A stretch of DNA of 64,000 nucleotides from NCBI RefSeq assembly GCF_000747155.1, contig NZ_AVCK01000009.1:62001-126000 (forward strand), in the 5' to 3' direction. This stretch comes from Arenimonas metalli CF5-1. Lineage in GTDB: Bacteria > Pseudomonadota > Gammaproteobacteria > Xanthomonadales > Xanthomonadaceae. Positions 1-10,594 of this stretch are shown here, piece after piece (position 1 is the stretch's first letter; each line of letters opens with the position of its first letter). Below the pieces are notes generated by a model. The model ran no database searches and was not told the DNA's origin. It worked only from the letters and a program-made list of their open reading frames with translations. The position numbers and the translations under genes are program-made.

Positions 1-954
1 GCCGTGCACGCCGTTGCACAGGTGCTCGCGCGCCGCGCCGTAGTCGAACGCGACCGTGGCCAGCCCGCTGGCCATCGCTTCCAGCGTCACGTTGCCAAAG
101 GTTTCCGACAGGCTGGGGAAACAGAACAGGTCGGCGCTGGCGAAGTGCCGCGCCAGCGCATCGCCGCGCTGCACGCCGGCGAAGAGGAAGTCGGGGTTCG
201 CGGCCTGCAGCTCTGCGCGCGCCGGGCCATCGCCGACCCAGACGAAGCGCGCGCCCGGCCGCTGCGCCTGCAGCGCGCGGAAGCTTCGCACGGCCAGCGG
301 CAGGTTCTTCTCCGGCGCGATGCGGCCGACGTGCAGCACGATCGGGGCACCGCCGGGCGACCACTGCGCCCGCAGCGCGTCGTCGCGCCAGCCGGGGTGG
401 AACTGCCGGGTGTCCACCGCGCGGCCCAGGCGGCGCACGTGGCGGAAGCCCTGCTGGCGCAGGTCATCCTCGAGTTCGCGGGTCGGCACCAGGGTGGCGT
501 CGGCCTTGTTGTGGAAGCGCCGCAGCCACGAGAACACCCAGGGGCTCAGGAAGCCGGCGCCGTAGCGGCCGACGTAGTCATCGAAGCGCGTGTGGAAGCC
601 GGTGGCCACCGGGATGCCGAGCCGGCGGCAGGCGCGCAGCGCGGACCAGCCCAGCGGGCCTTCGGTGGCGATGTAGACCGCGTCCGGCCGCTGCGCCATC
701 CAGCGCGCGGCCAGGCGCTTGCCGGCGGGCAGGCCGAAGCGCAGGCCGGGATAGCGCGGGATCGGCGCGCCTTCGACCACCATCAGCGACGGGTCCGGGC
801 GCGGGCTTTCGTCGTCGCGCTGCGGGCGCACGATGCCGACGGTGTGGCCCTGCTGCCGCAGCCCGTGTTCGAGCGACTGCACGGTCAAAGCGACGCCGTT
901 GACGTCGGGCGGGTAGGTCTCGGTGACCAGTTCGATGTGCAGGAGTCTGTCCAT
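1..954 (-). CDS. Glycosyltransferase family 4 (GT-B), C-terminus cut by window edge
   Basis: A reading frame open from an ATG at 954 to the window edge (318 codons, no stop) encodes a GT-B fold glycosyltransferase. The N-terminus 'VTETYPPDVNGVA' is the acceptor-domain start of family-4 mannosyl/glucosyltransferases. The C-terminal half shows the donor-site stretch 'GRIAPEKNLPLAV' and the EX7E motif in 'SETFGNVTLEAM'. Relatives of this type (MgtA/PimB-like) transfer a hexose from a nucleotide sugar to a lipid or glycan acceptor at the cytoplasmic membrane; substrate and acceptor cannot be told from sequence. It follows ppx on the same strand after 146 nt that contain a REP palindrome, so co-transcription with ppk-ppx is uncertain. 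Family confidence is high, substrate unknown. Confidence 0.85.
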   Translation of the reverse strand, partial: MDRLLHIELVTETYPPDVNGVALTVQSLEHGLRQQGHTVGIVRPQRDDESPRPDPSLMVVEGAPIPRYPGLRFGLPAGKRLAARWMAQRPDAVYIATEGPLGWSALRACRRLGIPVATGFHTRFDDYVGRYGAGFLSPWVFSWLRRFHNKADATLVPTRELEDDLRQQGFRHVRRLGRAVDTRQFHPGWRDDALRAQWSPGGAPIVLHVGRIAPEKNLPLAVRSFRALQAQRPGARFVWVGDGPARAELQAANPDFLFAGVQRGDALARHFASADLFCFPSLSETFGNVTLEAMASGLATVAFDYGAAREHLCNGVHG

Positions 955-1024
955 GCCGACAGGCTGCGCTGCGCCCGTGCCAGTGCCGTGACCGCAGGGT
1001 TTCAGCGCCGTGACGCCGCGCCCT

Positions 1025-1089
1025 TGTGGGAGGGACTTCAGTCCCGATGCTTTTCGGCCAACGGCATCGGGACTGAAGTCCCTCCCACA
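1025..1089. repeat. REP palindrome family A, copy A1 (inverted pair)
   Basis: Two 26-nt arms (1025-1050 and 1064-1089) are perfect reverse complements around a 13-nt spacer. Each arm contains its own small palindrome GGGACTTCAGTCCC, so the unit can fold as a hairpin of hairpins. It sits between the ppx stop and the glycosyltransferase start on the minus strand. Single or degenerate relatives occur at 10562-10587 and 38757-38820. No T-run follows on either strand, so it is not a typical intrinsic terminator. Confidence 0.85.
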
Positions 1090-1100
1090 GGGGGGGCGGG

Positions 1101-2621
1101 TCAGGCGGTCTTGATGAGGAGCTTGCGGCCGACTTCCTGCAGGTGGTCGCGCTCGGTGTCGAGGTCGAGGCGGGTCAGCGGGTGGCTTTCGAGCCAGCGC
1201 TTGGAGAGCTTGAGCGTGAGGGAGTCGCCGTCGGCGATGGCGTCGGCCAGCGGCAGCGGGTCGCGCTCGTGGCTGCGGTGCAGCAGCACCGCCAGGCGCA
1301 GCAGCAGGGCGCAGCGCAGGGTGTTGGGGATCAGGCGGTCGGGCAGCTTCTCGATGCTGCCCAGGTGCACGCCGCGGCGCTGGTTGCGCACCAGCGCGGC
1401 CAGGATCTGCTGCTCGGTGCGCGAGAAGCCGGCGATGTCGGAGTGCTCGACCACGTAGGCGCCGTGCTGGTGGTACTGGCTGTGCGCGATCGCCAGGCCG
1501 AGCTCGTGGATGCGCGCGGCCCAGGACAGCAGGCGGCGGTTGTCGCCGTCCAGGCCCCAGGCCGCCTCGGCCTGGTCGAACAGCCGCAGCGCGGTCGCCT
1601 CGACCCGCGCCGACTGCGCCGCATCCACGCCGTAGCGGTTGCACAGCGCGACGATGGAGGCCTCGCGCGGGTCGGTGTCGCTGGCGCGGCCCACCAGGTC
1701 GTACAGCACGCCCTCGCGCATGGCGTGGTCGCTGACGTACATGCGCTCGATGCCGAGCTCGGAGAAGGCGGCGTCCAGCACCAGCAGGCCGCCGGCGATG
1801 ATCGGCCGGCGCTCGGCCGACAGGCCCGGCAGCCGGATGTCCTCGAGCTTGTCGAAGTCGAGCAGCTTCTCGCGGATGGCGTCGATGCTCTGGGCGGTGA
1901 TCGAGGCCTTGGTTATCTTGAGCGCGATCGAGATGTCGCAGATCGCCTTGATGGTGCCCGACGAACCCATCGCGTCGTGCCAGCCGCGCCGGCGATACGC
2001 CGTGGCGAACTGCTGGAATTCGGCGGTGATCTCGGTGCGGCCCTCCTTCCAGCGCTTGCGCGAGAGCTTGCCGTCGCCGAAGAAGCGGCGGGTGGTGGCG
2101 ATGCAGCCCATCTGCAGGCTCTCGCGCTCCACCGCCTCGAAGCCCTGGCCGATGATGAACTCGGTGCTGCCGCCGCCGATGTCCATCACCAGCCGGCGCT
2201 TGCCTTCGGCCGGCGGGCTGCCGTGCGCCACGCCCAGGTAGATCAGGCGCGCCTCCTCGCGGCCGGCGACGATCTCGATGCCGTGCCCGAGCGCGGTCTC
2301 GGCCGGCATCAGGAAGCTTTGCGGGTTGCGCAACGCGCGCACGGTGTTGGTGGCGATGGCGCGCACGCGGTGCGCCGGGATGGTGTCGAGACGCTGGCCG
2401 AAGCGGGCCAGGCAGTCGAGCGCACGCGGCATCACGTCGGGGTTGAGGCCGCCTTCGCCGTCCAGGCCTTCGGCCAGGCGCACGGTTTCCTTGATGCGGT
2501 CGACGATGCGCAGCTGGCCCAGCACGTAGCGGGCCACGACCATGTGGAAGCTGTTCGAGCCCAGGTCGACCGCGGCCAGCAGGTCCCCGTCCTTGAGTGG
2601 CTGCTCGGCTTCAGTCGGCAT
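1101..2621 (-). CDS. ppx: Exopolyphosphatase / GppA-type phosphatase
   Basis: A 506-residue Ppx/GppA-family protein that releases phosphate from the ends of polyphosphate chains or hydrolyses pppGpp. The ASKHA ATPase-fold signatures are present: phosphate loop 'VDLGSNSFHMVV' (about residues 18-29), the catalytic-glutamate region 'GREEARLIYLG' (120-130) and 'MDIGGGSTEF' (146-155). The C-terminal 200 residues include the HD-like segment 'ARIHELGLAI' found in the long Ppx form. It starts 6 nt after the ppk1 stop codon, so synthesis and degradation of polyphosphate are encoded in one transcript, as in many gammaproteobacteria. Length is normal for the family. Confidence 0.95.
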   Translation of the reverse strand: MPTEAEQPLKDGDLLAAVDLGSNSFHMVVARYVLGQLRIVDRIKETVRLAEGLDGEGGLNPDVMPRALDCLARFGQRLDTIPAHRVRAIATNTVRALRNPQSFLMPAETALGHGIEIVAGREEARLIYLGVAHGSPPAEGKRRLVMDIGGGSTEFIIGQGFEAVERESLQMGCIATTRRFFGDGKLSRKRWKEGRTEITAEFQQFATAYRRRGWHDAMGSSGTIKAICDISIALKITKASITAQSIDAIREKLLDFDKLEDIRLPGLSAERRPIIAGGLLVLDAAFSELGIERMYVSDHAMREGVLYDLVGRASDTDPREASIVALCNRYGVDAAQSARVEATALRLFDQAEAAWGLDGDNRRLLSWAARIHELGLAIAHSQYHQHGAYVVEHSDIAGFSRTEQQILAALVRNQRRGVHLGSIEKLPDRLIPNTLRCALLLRLAVLLHRSHERDPLPLADAIADGDSLTLKLSKRWLESHPLTRLDLDTERDHLQEVGRKLLIKTA

Positions 2622-2627
2622 CCGGTG

Positions 2628-4706
<2,079 letters not shown>

Positions 4707-4776
4707 GGTCGGTTCGGAGGGACGGTCACGCCGGTGGGAGGCCCTAGCTTACGCCGGACGGGCGCGGCGCAGGCCC

Positions 4777-6105
4777 TCAGGCCTCGCCGGGGGTGTCGCG
4801 CGGGCGCACCCGGGCCGGGCCGAAGACGCAGGCGAAGGTGCTGCCGCGGCCCACTTCGCTGTCGATCTCGAGCCAGGCCTGGTGCAGGCTGAGCACGTGC
4901 TTGACGATCGACAGGCCCAGCCCGGTACCGCCGGATTCGCGCGAGCGGCTGGTCGAGACCCGGTAGAAACGCTCGGTGATGCGCGGCAGGTGCTGGGCCG
5001 GGATGCCCTGGCCGCTGTCCTGCACCGCGAGGCGGGCGCCGCGGTCGGCGGTGCGCTCGAAGCGGATGACGATGCGGCCGTCGGTGGGCGTGTAGCGCAC
5101 CGCGTTGCTGACCAGGTTGGAGAAGGCGCTGTGCAGCTCCTTGATCGAGCCGACCAGGTCGCAGCCGGCCGCATCCTCGACCACGATCTTGTGCCGGCCC
5201 TGGCTCAGCGCCTCGGCTTCGCGCCGCAGGGTCACCAGCATCGGCGCCATCGCCAGCGGTTCCTCCGGCAGGTGCTCCTGCGCCTCCAGGCGCGACAGCG
5301 TCAGCAGGTCTTCCACCAGCTGGGTCATGCGCTGCGACTGCCGGCGCATTTCCTCGACCATCACCGCCAGCTCCGGGTGCTCCTCGGGCTCGATCATGTC
5401 GAGGTAGCCGTGCACCACGGTCAGCGGCGTGCGCAGTTCGTGCGAGACGTTGGCCACGAAGTCGCGGCGCACCTGCTCGAGCCGCATCAGCTTGGTGACG
5501 TCGCGCACCACCACCATCCACTGGGTGGCCGAATAGGGGATCAGGCGCAGGCTGATGCGCACCATCGGGTCGGCCGGGCTGGCCAGGTCGAGCAGCGGCT
5601 CGTCGGTCTGGCCCGCGGCCAGCCATTCGCGCACGCGCGGCTGCTCCGGGAAGCAGTCGAGCAGGGGGGTGTCCAGGCTTTGCGGGTAGTGCAGGCCCAG
5701 CAGGCGGCGCGCGGTCTTGTTGAACCAGACCAGGCGGCCGTCGCGGCGCTGGATCACCAGGGCGCCGTCGGGCATCGCCGTCGCCGCCTGCCGGTAGGCG
5801 CGCAGCAGGCGCACCAGGCGCCGGCCGCGGTTGCGGTTCTCGGTCTGGCGGCGGTGGATCAGGGTTTCCAGCGCGGCCCACAGGCCCTGGCCGTCCACGG
5901 TGCGCAGCTGCTTGCGCCAGTCCAGGAAGCGCAGCACGCGGTACAGGCGCCAGTAGGCGCGCGCCGCCAGCACCGCGGTGGCCAGGCCCAGCGCCCACCA
6001 GGGCTCGCCCAGCGCCAGCCCGATGCCGAGCGCGAAGCCATAGAACAACAGCAGCCGGATCAGGGACTGGCGCCAGGCCAGCCGAAGCAGCATCGATACG
6101 CTCAT
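4777..6105 (-). CDS. phoR: Phosphate-regulon sensor histidine kinase
   Basis: A 442-residue membrane sensor kinase. The start ATG at 6105 was chosen because the mature family begins with two transmembrane helices (about residues 14-33 and 36-53); the frame is open further upstream but would run into phoB. A PAS-like region follows (about 108-205), then the dimerisation H-box 'FVANVSHELRTPLTV' (H222) and an HATPase_c domain with 'GTGLGLSIVKHV'. It lacks a large periplasmic domain, as expected for PhoR, which senses phosphate through the Pst transporter and PhoU. It starts 19 nt after the phoB stop and is presumably co-transcribed with it. Confidence 0.95.
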   Translation of the reverse strand: MSVSMLLRLAWRQSLIRLLLFYGFALGIGLALGEPWWALGLATAVLAARAYWRLYRVLRFLDWRKQLRTVDGQGLWAALETLIHRRQTENRNRGRRLVRLLRAYRQAATAMPDGALVIQRRDGRLVWFNKTARRLLGLHYPQSLDTPLLDCFPEQPRVREWLAAGQTDEPLLDLASPADPMVRISLRLIPYSATQWMVVVRDVTKLMRLEQVRRDFVANVSHELRTPLTVVHGYLDMIEPEEHPELAVMVEEMRRQSQRMTQLVEDLLTLSRLEAQEHLPEEPLAMAPMLVTLRREAEALSQGRHKIVVEDAAGCDLVGSIKELHSAFSNLVSNAVRYTPTDGRIVIRFERTADRGARLAVQDSGQGIPAQHLPRITERFYRVSTSRSRESGGTGLGLSIVKHVLSLHQAWLEIDSEVGRGSTFACVFGPARVRPRDTPGEA

Positions 6106-6124
6106 GTCCGGCGGTCGCCCATCC

Positions 6125-6817
6125 TCAGGCCGCGGCCGCGGAGAACCGGTAGCCGGAGCCGCGCACGGTCTGCACCATGTCGTCCAGGCGGTAGGGCTCG
6201 AGCGCCTTGCGCAGGCGGCGGATGTGCACGTCCACCGTGCGCTCCTCGACGTAGACGTTGCCGCCCCAGACGTGGTCCAGCAGCTGGGTGCGCGAATAGA
6301 CGCGCTCGGCATGGGTCATGAAGAAGTGCAGCAGGCGGTATTCGGTGGGGCCCACGTGCACCGGCTGCTCGCCGGCGTAGACGCGGTGGGCGGCGCCGTC
6401 GATGCGCAGGCCGCCGACGGTCACGGAACCGTCATCTTCGTCCTCGCGCGAGCGGCGCATCACGGCGCGGATCCGGGCCAGCAGTTCGCGGGCCGAGAAG
6501 GGCTTGACCACGTAGTCGTCGACGCCCGATTCCAGGCCGCTGACGCGGTCGTTTTCCTCGCCGCGGGCGGTGAGCATGATGATCGGCACGTCGCGGGTCA
6601 GCTCGTCCTTGCGCCAGCGCCGGGCCAGCTCCAGGCCGCTGGCGCCGGGCAGCATCCAGTCGAGCAGGATCAGGTCGGGCACCTTCTCGGCGATGGCGTG
6701 CTGGGCCTCGCGGGCGTCGCCGGCGTGGACCGGGTCGTAATCGCCCTTGCGCAGGGCGTAGGCCACCATCTCGCGGATGGCGGGTTCGTCGTCGACGATC
6801 AGGATGCGTTTTTGCAC
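6125..6817 (-). CDS. phoB: Phosphate-regulon response regulator
   Basis: A 230-residue OmpR/PhoB-type response regulator. The GTG at 6817 gives the N-terminus '[16 protein letters not shown]' seen in xanthomonad PhoB; an ATG 36 nt upstream is in frame but adds residues unlike the family. The receiver domain has D9/D10, phospho-acceptor D53 and K105. The C-terminal winged helix ends in '[12 protein letters not shown]'. Phosphorylated PhoB binds Pho boxes and activates phosphate-scavenging genes. A Pho-box-like sequence 52 nt upstream (6869-6886) suggests autoregulation. phoR follows immediately, then ppk1-ppx. Confidence 0.96.
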   Translation of the reverse strand: MQKRILIVDDEPAIREMVAYALRKGDYDPVHAGDAREAQHAIAEKVPDLILLDWMLPGASGLELARRWRKDELTRDVPIIMLTARGEENDRVSGLESGVDDYVVKPFSARELLARIRAVMRRSREDEDDGSVTVGGLRIDGAAHRVYAGEQPVHVGPTEYRLLHFFMTHAERVYSRTQLLDHVWGGNVYVEERTVDVHIRRLRKALEPYRLDDMVQTVRGSGYRFSAAAA

Positions 6818-6868
6818 GAGGGGTACCGTGTCACCGGGTGGGCCGTGGTGCAAGTAGATAAAACTTTT

Positions 6869-6886
6869 GTGACCGGCGGGTGACAG
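6869..6886 (-). promoter_or_regulatory. Candidate Pho box upstream of phoB
   Basis: Read on the minus strand the sequence is CTGTCAC-CCGC-CGGTCAC: two near-identical 7-nt direct repeats separated by 4 nt, the exact 7-4-7 geometry of a Pho box (two CTGTCAT copies). The spacer is GC-rich rather than AT-rich, which weakens the match. It lies 51 nt upstream of the phoB start and just downstream of the M48 protease stop codon. Confidence 0.5.
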
Positions 6887-6898
6887 GGGTGGCGGGGC

Positions 6899-8509
6899 CT
6901 ACTGGCGGTCCGGGCGCTGCTCCTCGGGGCGGATGCCCTGGCGCTCCATTTCCAGCACCACCGGCGTGATCGCGGCCATGCGGGCCTCGATGCGGGCGCG
7001 CTGGTAGTAGTCCAGGTCGTCCCGGCGCTTGAGGGCGTCGAGCTGGTTCAGGGCGTCCACCGCGCGGCCGTTGAGGTAGGCGGTCTCGGCGTAGGCCTCG
7101 CCGGCCCGGACGAGGTCGCCGGCCAGCTCGCTGGCGCGGGCGAAGCTGCGCTGGAAGACCGGGTCGTCGCCGCCGGAGGCCAGCAGCGGGCGCAGCACGG
7201 CCTGGGCGCGGCGGCCGGCCTCGGGGGTGGCCTGCTTGCCGAGGGCTTCGGCGTAGGCGAGGCGCACGGCTCGGTTGTCGGGGTGGCGGGTGACCAGGGC
7301 CTCGAAGCGCTCGCGCGATACGGCGTGGCGGCCGCCGATCGCGGCGGCCTCGGCCTGGGCCAGCTCCAGCCAGAGCTGGCCGGGATGGCGCCGGAGCAGG
7401 TCGGCCAGCGTGGCCTCCGCTTCGGCCGGGTAGCCGCCGCGCATCTGCGCCAGGGCCAGGCCATAGCGCTGGGCATCGCTGGCTTCGGCGCCCGGGGCGT
7501 TCGCCAGGGCACGGTATTCGCGCAGGGCGGCCGCGGCGTTGTCGGCGCTGAACACGCGCAGGCGTTCGCGGGCCCAGGGAAAAGCATCGCTGCCGCCGCG
7601 CAGGTCGGACGCGCCCAGGCTGAACTCGCCCGGCAGCAGCAGCGAAGTGGCGGTGGGGGCGCGGATCGGACCGCGCGCCGGCTGGGCCGCCATCTGCTCG
7701 GCGCGCTGGCGGGTTTCACTGATGCGGGTGGTGGTGACCGGGTGGCTGCGCAGGTACTCGGGCAGTTGGTAGCCGCCGCTGTTGCCGCGGCTGGCGCGCT
7801 GCATGCGTTCGAAGAAATCGGCCATGCCGCCGGGGGCGTAGCCGGCGCGGGCGAGGGTCTGGATGCCGACGCGGTCGGCCTCGGACTCGTTCGACCGGGT
7901 GTAGTTGATCTGGCGCTGCTGCATCAGGGCCGCCGCGCCGGTGATCGCCGCCGCGGTGGCATCGCCGGCCTGGCTGCCGCCGCCGCTGGCGCGGGCGCCG
8001 CCGCCCTGAGACTGCGACAGCGCGATCGCGCCGAGCATGGCCAGCAGGATCGGCACCTGGTCCTTCTGCGCGCGCTCGACGCCGCGCAGCACGTGGCGCT
8101 GGCTGACGTGGGCGATTTCGTGCGCCATCACGCCGGCGACTTCGTCCTCGGTCTCGGCGGTGACCACCAGGCCGGCGTTCATGCCGATGTAGCCGCCGAG
8201 GGTGGCGAAGGCGTTGATCTGCCGGTCGCGCATCATGAAGAAGGTGAAGGACTGGCGCGGCGTGTCGCTGGCCGCGGCGAGCCGGTAGCCCATGGCCTGC
8301 AGCCAGCCGTCGATCAGCGGATCGTCGAGCACCAGCCCCAGCCGGCGCAGTTCGTACAGCGTGTAGGCGCCGTAGCGGGCCTCCATGCCCGGGTCGATCA
8401 CCTCGCCCGCGGACGAACCGATGTCCGGCAGCCCGGTGCTCTGGGCGCGGGCGCTGCAGGCCAGCGACAGGGCCAGGCTGAGGGCGGCGACGGGAAGCAG
8501 GATGCGCAC
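6899..8509 (-). CDS. Periplasmic M48 metalloprotease with TPR domain (BepA/YfgC-like)
   Basis: A 536-residue exported zinc metalloprotease. The GTG at 8509 is preceded by GGAG seven bases upstream and gives a clean signal peptide ending near 'LACSARAQ'. The zinc motif 'HEIAH' lies at about residues 130-134, followed by the third-ligand helix in 'NESEADRVG'. The C-terminal half is alanine-rich helical repeat (TPR) sequence. This M48-plus-TPR order matches BepA, which quality-controls outer-membrane proteins such as LptD and interacts with the BAM complex. It lies upstream of phoB on the same strand. Family assignment is firm; equivalence with E. coli BepA is inferred. Confidence 0.9.
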   Translation of the reverse strand: MRILLPVAALSLALSLACSARAQSTGLPDIGSSAGEVIDPGMEARYGAYTLYELRRLGLVLDDPLIDGWLQAMGYRLAAASDTPRQSFTFFMMRDRQINAFATLGGYIGMNAGLVVTAETEDEVAGVMAHEIAHVSQRHVLRGVERAQKDQVPILLAMLGAIALSQSQGGGARASGGGSQAGDATAAAITGAAALMQQRQINYTRSNESEADRVGIQTLARAGYAPGGMADFFERMQRASRGNSGGYQLPEYLRSHPVTTTRISETRQRAEQMAAQPARGPIRAPTATSLLLPGEFSLGASDLRGGSDAFPWARERLRVFSADNAAAALREYRALANAPGAEASDAQRYGLALAQMRGGYPAEAEATLADLLRRHPGQLWLELAQAEAAAIGGRHAVSRERFEALVTRHPDNRAVRLAYAEALGKQATPEAGRRAQAVLRPLLASGGDDPVFQRSFARASELAGDLVRAGEAYAETAYLNGRAVDALNQLDALKRRDDLDYYQRARIEARMAAITPVVLEMERQGIRPEEQRPDRQ

Positions 8510-8666
8510 GGCGGCTCCAGGCGGGGGATGCCCGAGGATACCGGCTGCCCGGGCCGGCAGGCGTGAATCGGGGGTTAACACCGCCGCGTGCCGCAGCGTT
8601 GCGCGGGCGCGTGCTGGCAATGCCGCCCCGTCGCCCCCAAACTTGGCGGGTCAACGGAGGACCGAC

Positions 8667-8927
8667 GTGCCCAACATCACGATGTACACCACCGCGATCT
8701 GCCCCTATTGCGTGGCCGCGAAGAATTTCCTGAAGTCCCGTGGCGCCAGCTGGGAGGAGGTCCGCATCGACCTCGACCCCGTCGCCCGCGAGCAGATGAT
8801 GGCGCGCGCGAAGCGCACCTCGGTGCCGCAGATCTTCATCGGCGACACCCACGTGGGCGGCTACGACGACCTGGTGGCGCTCGACCGCGCCGGCGGCCTC
8901 AAGCCGCTGCTGGAGGCCCGGGCATGA
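8667..8927 (+). CDS. grxC: Glutaredoxin 3
   Basis: An 86-residue dithiol glutaredoxin. The GTG at 8667 has ACGGAGG seven bases upstream and yields the family N-terminus 'MPNITMYTTAICPYC'. The active site is C12-P-Y-C15. 'TSVPQIFIGD' holds the cis-proline, and 'HVGGYDD' is the glutathione-binding segment. It reduces protein disulfides and ribonucleotide reductase using glutathione. Its stop overlaps the ATG of the next gene by four bases (ATGA), so the two are translationally coupled. Confidence 0.95.
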   Translation: MPNITMYTTAICPYCVAAKNFLKSRGASWEEVRIDLDPVAREQMMARAKRTSVPQIFIGDTHVGGYDDLVALDRAGGLKPLLEARA

Positions 8928-9316
8928 GCGCTTCCGAGAAGGACCGGGTGAAGGAGTTCACCGAGTTCCGCCAGCGCATGAACGAGCGCATCCTGGGCCA
9001 GGACAACCAGGTGGTGCGGCGCTTCTTCGCGCTCGACACCCAGACCTACAAGGCCGGCAAGCTCGACCTCAAGACCAAGGAGCTGCTGGGCCTGGTGGCG
9101 TCGATGGTGCTGCGCTGCGACGACTGCATCAGCTACCACATCGCCCAGTGCAAGGAAGCCGGCGTCGACCGCGACGAGTTCTTCGAGGCCTTCAGCGTGG
9201 CCCTGGTGGTGGGCGGCTCGATCGTGATCCCGCACCTGCGCCGCGGCGTCGACTTCCTCGACCAGCTCGAAGGCCAGGGCATCGACGCCCCCGCCGCCCC
9301 CGACCACGAGCATTGA
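8924..9316 (+). CDS. Carboxymuconolactone decarboxylase / AhpD-like protein
   Basis: A 130-residue all-helical protein of the CMD/AhpD superfamily. The redox-type motif C65-x2-C68-x3-H72 ('CDDCISYH') is intact, pointing to an AhpD-like disulfide reductase or peroxidase-partner role rather than true gamma-carboxymuconolactone decarboxylation. Coupling to the glutaredoxin gene through an ATGA overlap supports a thiol-redox function. An inverted REP pair follows the stop codon. Family is confident; the physiological substrate is unknown. Confidence 0.85.
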   Translation: MSASEKDRVKEFTEFRQRMNERILGQDNQVVRRFFALDTQTYKAGKLDLKTKELLGLVASMVLRCDDCISYHIAQCKEAGVDRDEFFEAFSVALVVGGSIVIPHLRRGVDFLDQLEGQGIDAPAAPDHEH

Positions 9317-9319
9317 AAA

Positions 9320-9376
9320 GCTTCGGGCCTGAAGGCCCTCCTACACGCGGCCTGTAGGAGGGCCTTCAGGCCCGAA
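9320..9376. repeat. REP palindrome family B, copy B1 (inverted, reversed orientation)
   Basis: Left unit 9320-9345 and right unit 9353-9376 are reverse complements around 7 nt, each containing the small palindrome GGGCCTTCAGGCCC. Unlike copies B2 and B3, here the TGTAGGAG ends face inward and the GAAGC ends outward. It lies between the AhpD-like gene and icd. Confidence 0.85.
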
Positions 9377-9484
9377 CGCCCTGCGACCAAGGTCCAGTGG
9401 GCGGGGGTGGGCCGGAATCTGGCATAATATCGCGCCTTTGGCGGCCGCCCGGCTGCCATAACCCTTTGGAAGACCAAGAATTTT

Positions 9485-10495
9485 ATGACCCAGACCATCG
9501 CGGTGATCCGTGGCGACGGCATCGGCCCGGAGATCATGGACGCCACCCTGCAGGTGCTCGACGCGCTCAAGGTCGGCCTCACCTATGACTTCGTCGAAGC
9601 CGGCCTGAGCGCCTACGAGAAGCAGGGCGAGCTGCTGCCCGCCGCCACCCTCGACGCCATCCACCGCCACCGCGTGGCGCTGAAGTCGCCGCTGACCACG
9701 CCGGTCGGCGAGGGCTTCAGCTCGATCAACGTCGAGCTGCGCAAGCGCTTCGACCTGTATGCGAACGTGCGCCCGGCGATCAGCTTCCCGAACACCAAGT
9801 CGCGCTACGAGAACATCGACCTGATCACGGTGCGCGAGAACACCGAGGGCGCCTACATCGGCGAGGGCCAGAACCTCACCGCCGACGGCGAGACCGCCAC
9901 CCTCGTGCAGAAGGTCACGCGCCGCGGTTCCGATCGCATCGTGCGCTACGCCTTCGACCTGGCCCGCCGTGTCGGCCGCAAGAAGGTCACCGTGGTGCAC
10001 AAGGCCAACATCCTCAAGTCGACCTCGGGCCTGTTCCTGAAGGTCGCGCGCCAGGTGGCCACCGAGTACCCGGACATCCAGTGCAACGAGATGATCGTGG
10101 ACAACACCTGCATGCAGCTGGTGATGCGCCCCGAGCAGTTCGACGTCATCGTCACCACCAACCTGTTCGGCGACATCCTGTCCGACCTGTGCGCCGGCCT
10201 GGTCGGCGGCCTGGGCCTGGCCCCGGGCGCGAACATCGGCACCGAGGCGGCGATCTTCGAGGCCGTGCACGGCTCGGCGCCGGACATTGCCGGCAAGGGC
10301 ATCGCCAACCCGGTGGCGCTGCTGCTGGCCGCGGTGCAGATGCTCGAGCACCTGGGCAAGGTGTCCGAGGCCAACCGCCTGCGCCAGGCGATCATCGACA
10401 CCATGGCCGCCAAGGACAACCTGACGCCCGACCTCGGCGGCACCGGCACCACGCAGTCCTTCGCCGCGGCCATCGCGGCCCGCGCCGCCGGCTGA
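9485..10495 (+). CDS. icd: NAD-dependent isocitrate dehydrogenase
   Basis: A 336-residue beta-decarboxylating dehydrogenase of the TCA cycle (isocitrate + NAD to 2-oxoglutarate + CO2). Catalytic Y124 ('ENTEGAYIGE') and K173 ('VHKANIL') and the metal-binding aspartates of 'FGDILSD' (229-233) are present. Cofactor choice can be read: 'HGSAPDIAG' has D267-I268 where NADP enzymes have Lys-Tyr, so NAD is expected. The length is that of the short mitochondrial/xanthomonad type, not the 416-residue E. coli enzyme. A CATAAT sequence at 9423 could be its -10 element. A strong terminator follows. Confidence 0.95.
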   Translation: MTQTIAVIRGDGIGPEIMDATLQVLDALKVGLTYDFVEAGLSAYEKQGELLPAATLDAIHRHRVALKSPLTTPVGEGFSSINVELRKRFDLYANVRPAISFPNTKSRYENIDLITVRENTEGAYIGEGQNLTADGETATLVQKVTRRGSDRIVRYAFDLARRVGRKKVTVVHKANILKSTSGLFLKVARQVATEYPDIQCNEMIVDNTCMQLVMRPEQFDVIVTTNLFGDILSDLCAGLVGGLGLAPGANIGTEAAIFEAVHGSAPDIAGKGIANPVALLLAAVQMLEHLGKVSEANRLRQAIIDTMAAKDNLTPDLGGTGTTQSFAAAIAARAAG

Positions 10496-10520
10496 TTCCA
10501 CCGCCTGCCGAGTGAAGAGA

Positions 10521-10545
10521 AGGGCGCCCCGGGGCGCCCTTTTTC
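10521..10545 (+). terminator. Rho-independent terminator of icd
   Basis: GGGCGCC-CCGG-GGCGCCC (about 10522-10539) forms a compact GC hairpin followed directly by TTTTTCTT. It lies 26 nt after the icd stop. Confidence 0.9.
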
Positions 10546-10561
10546 TTGCGCGATCCCACCC

Positions 10562-10587
10562 TGTGGGAGGGACTTCAGTCCCGATGC
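10562..10587 (+). repeat. REP family A, single unit (A2)
   Basis: A single 26-nt unit identical to the left arm of copy A1 at 1025-1050, with no inverted partner nearby. It lies between the icd terminator and the stop codon of the convergent DUF2007 gene. Confidence 0.8.
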
Positions 10588-10594
10588 CCGTGCC

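Noticed and set aside
1025-1089. REP palindromes as CRISPR repeats
   Set aside because: Copies are isolated or in single inverted pairs kilobases apart, with no regular spacers and no cas genes.
8385-8666. N-terminal extension of glutaredoxin by about 94 codons
   Set aside because: It is antisense to the start of the M48 protease gene, and the family N-terminus with a good Shine-Dalgarno begins at GTG 8667.
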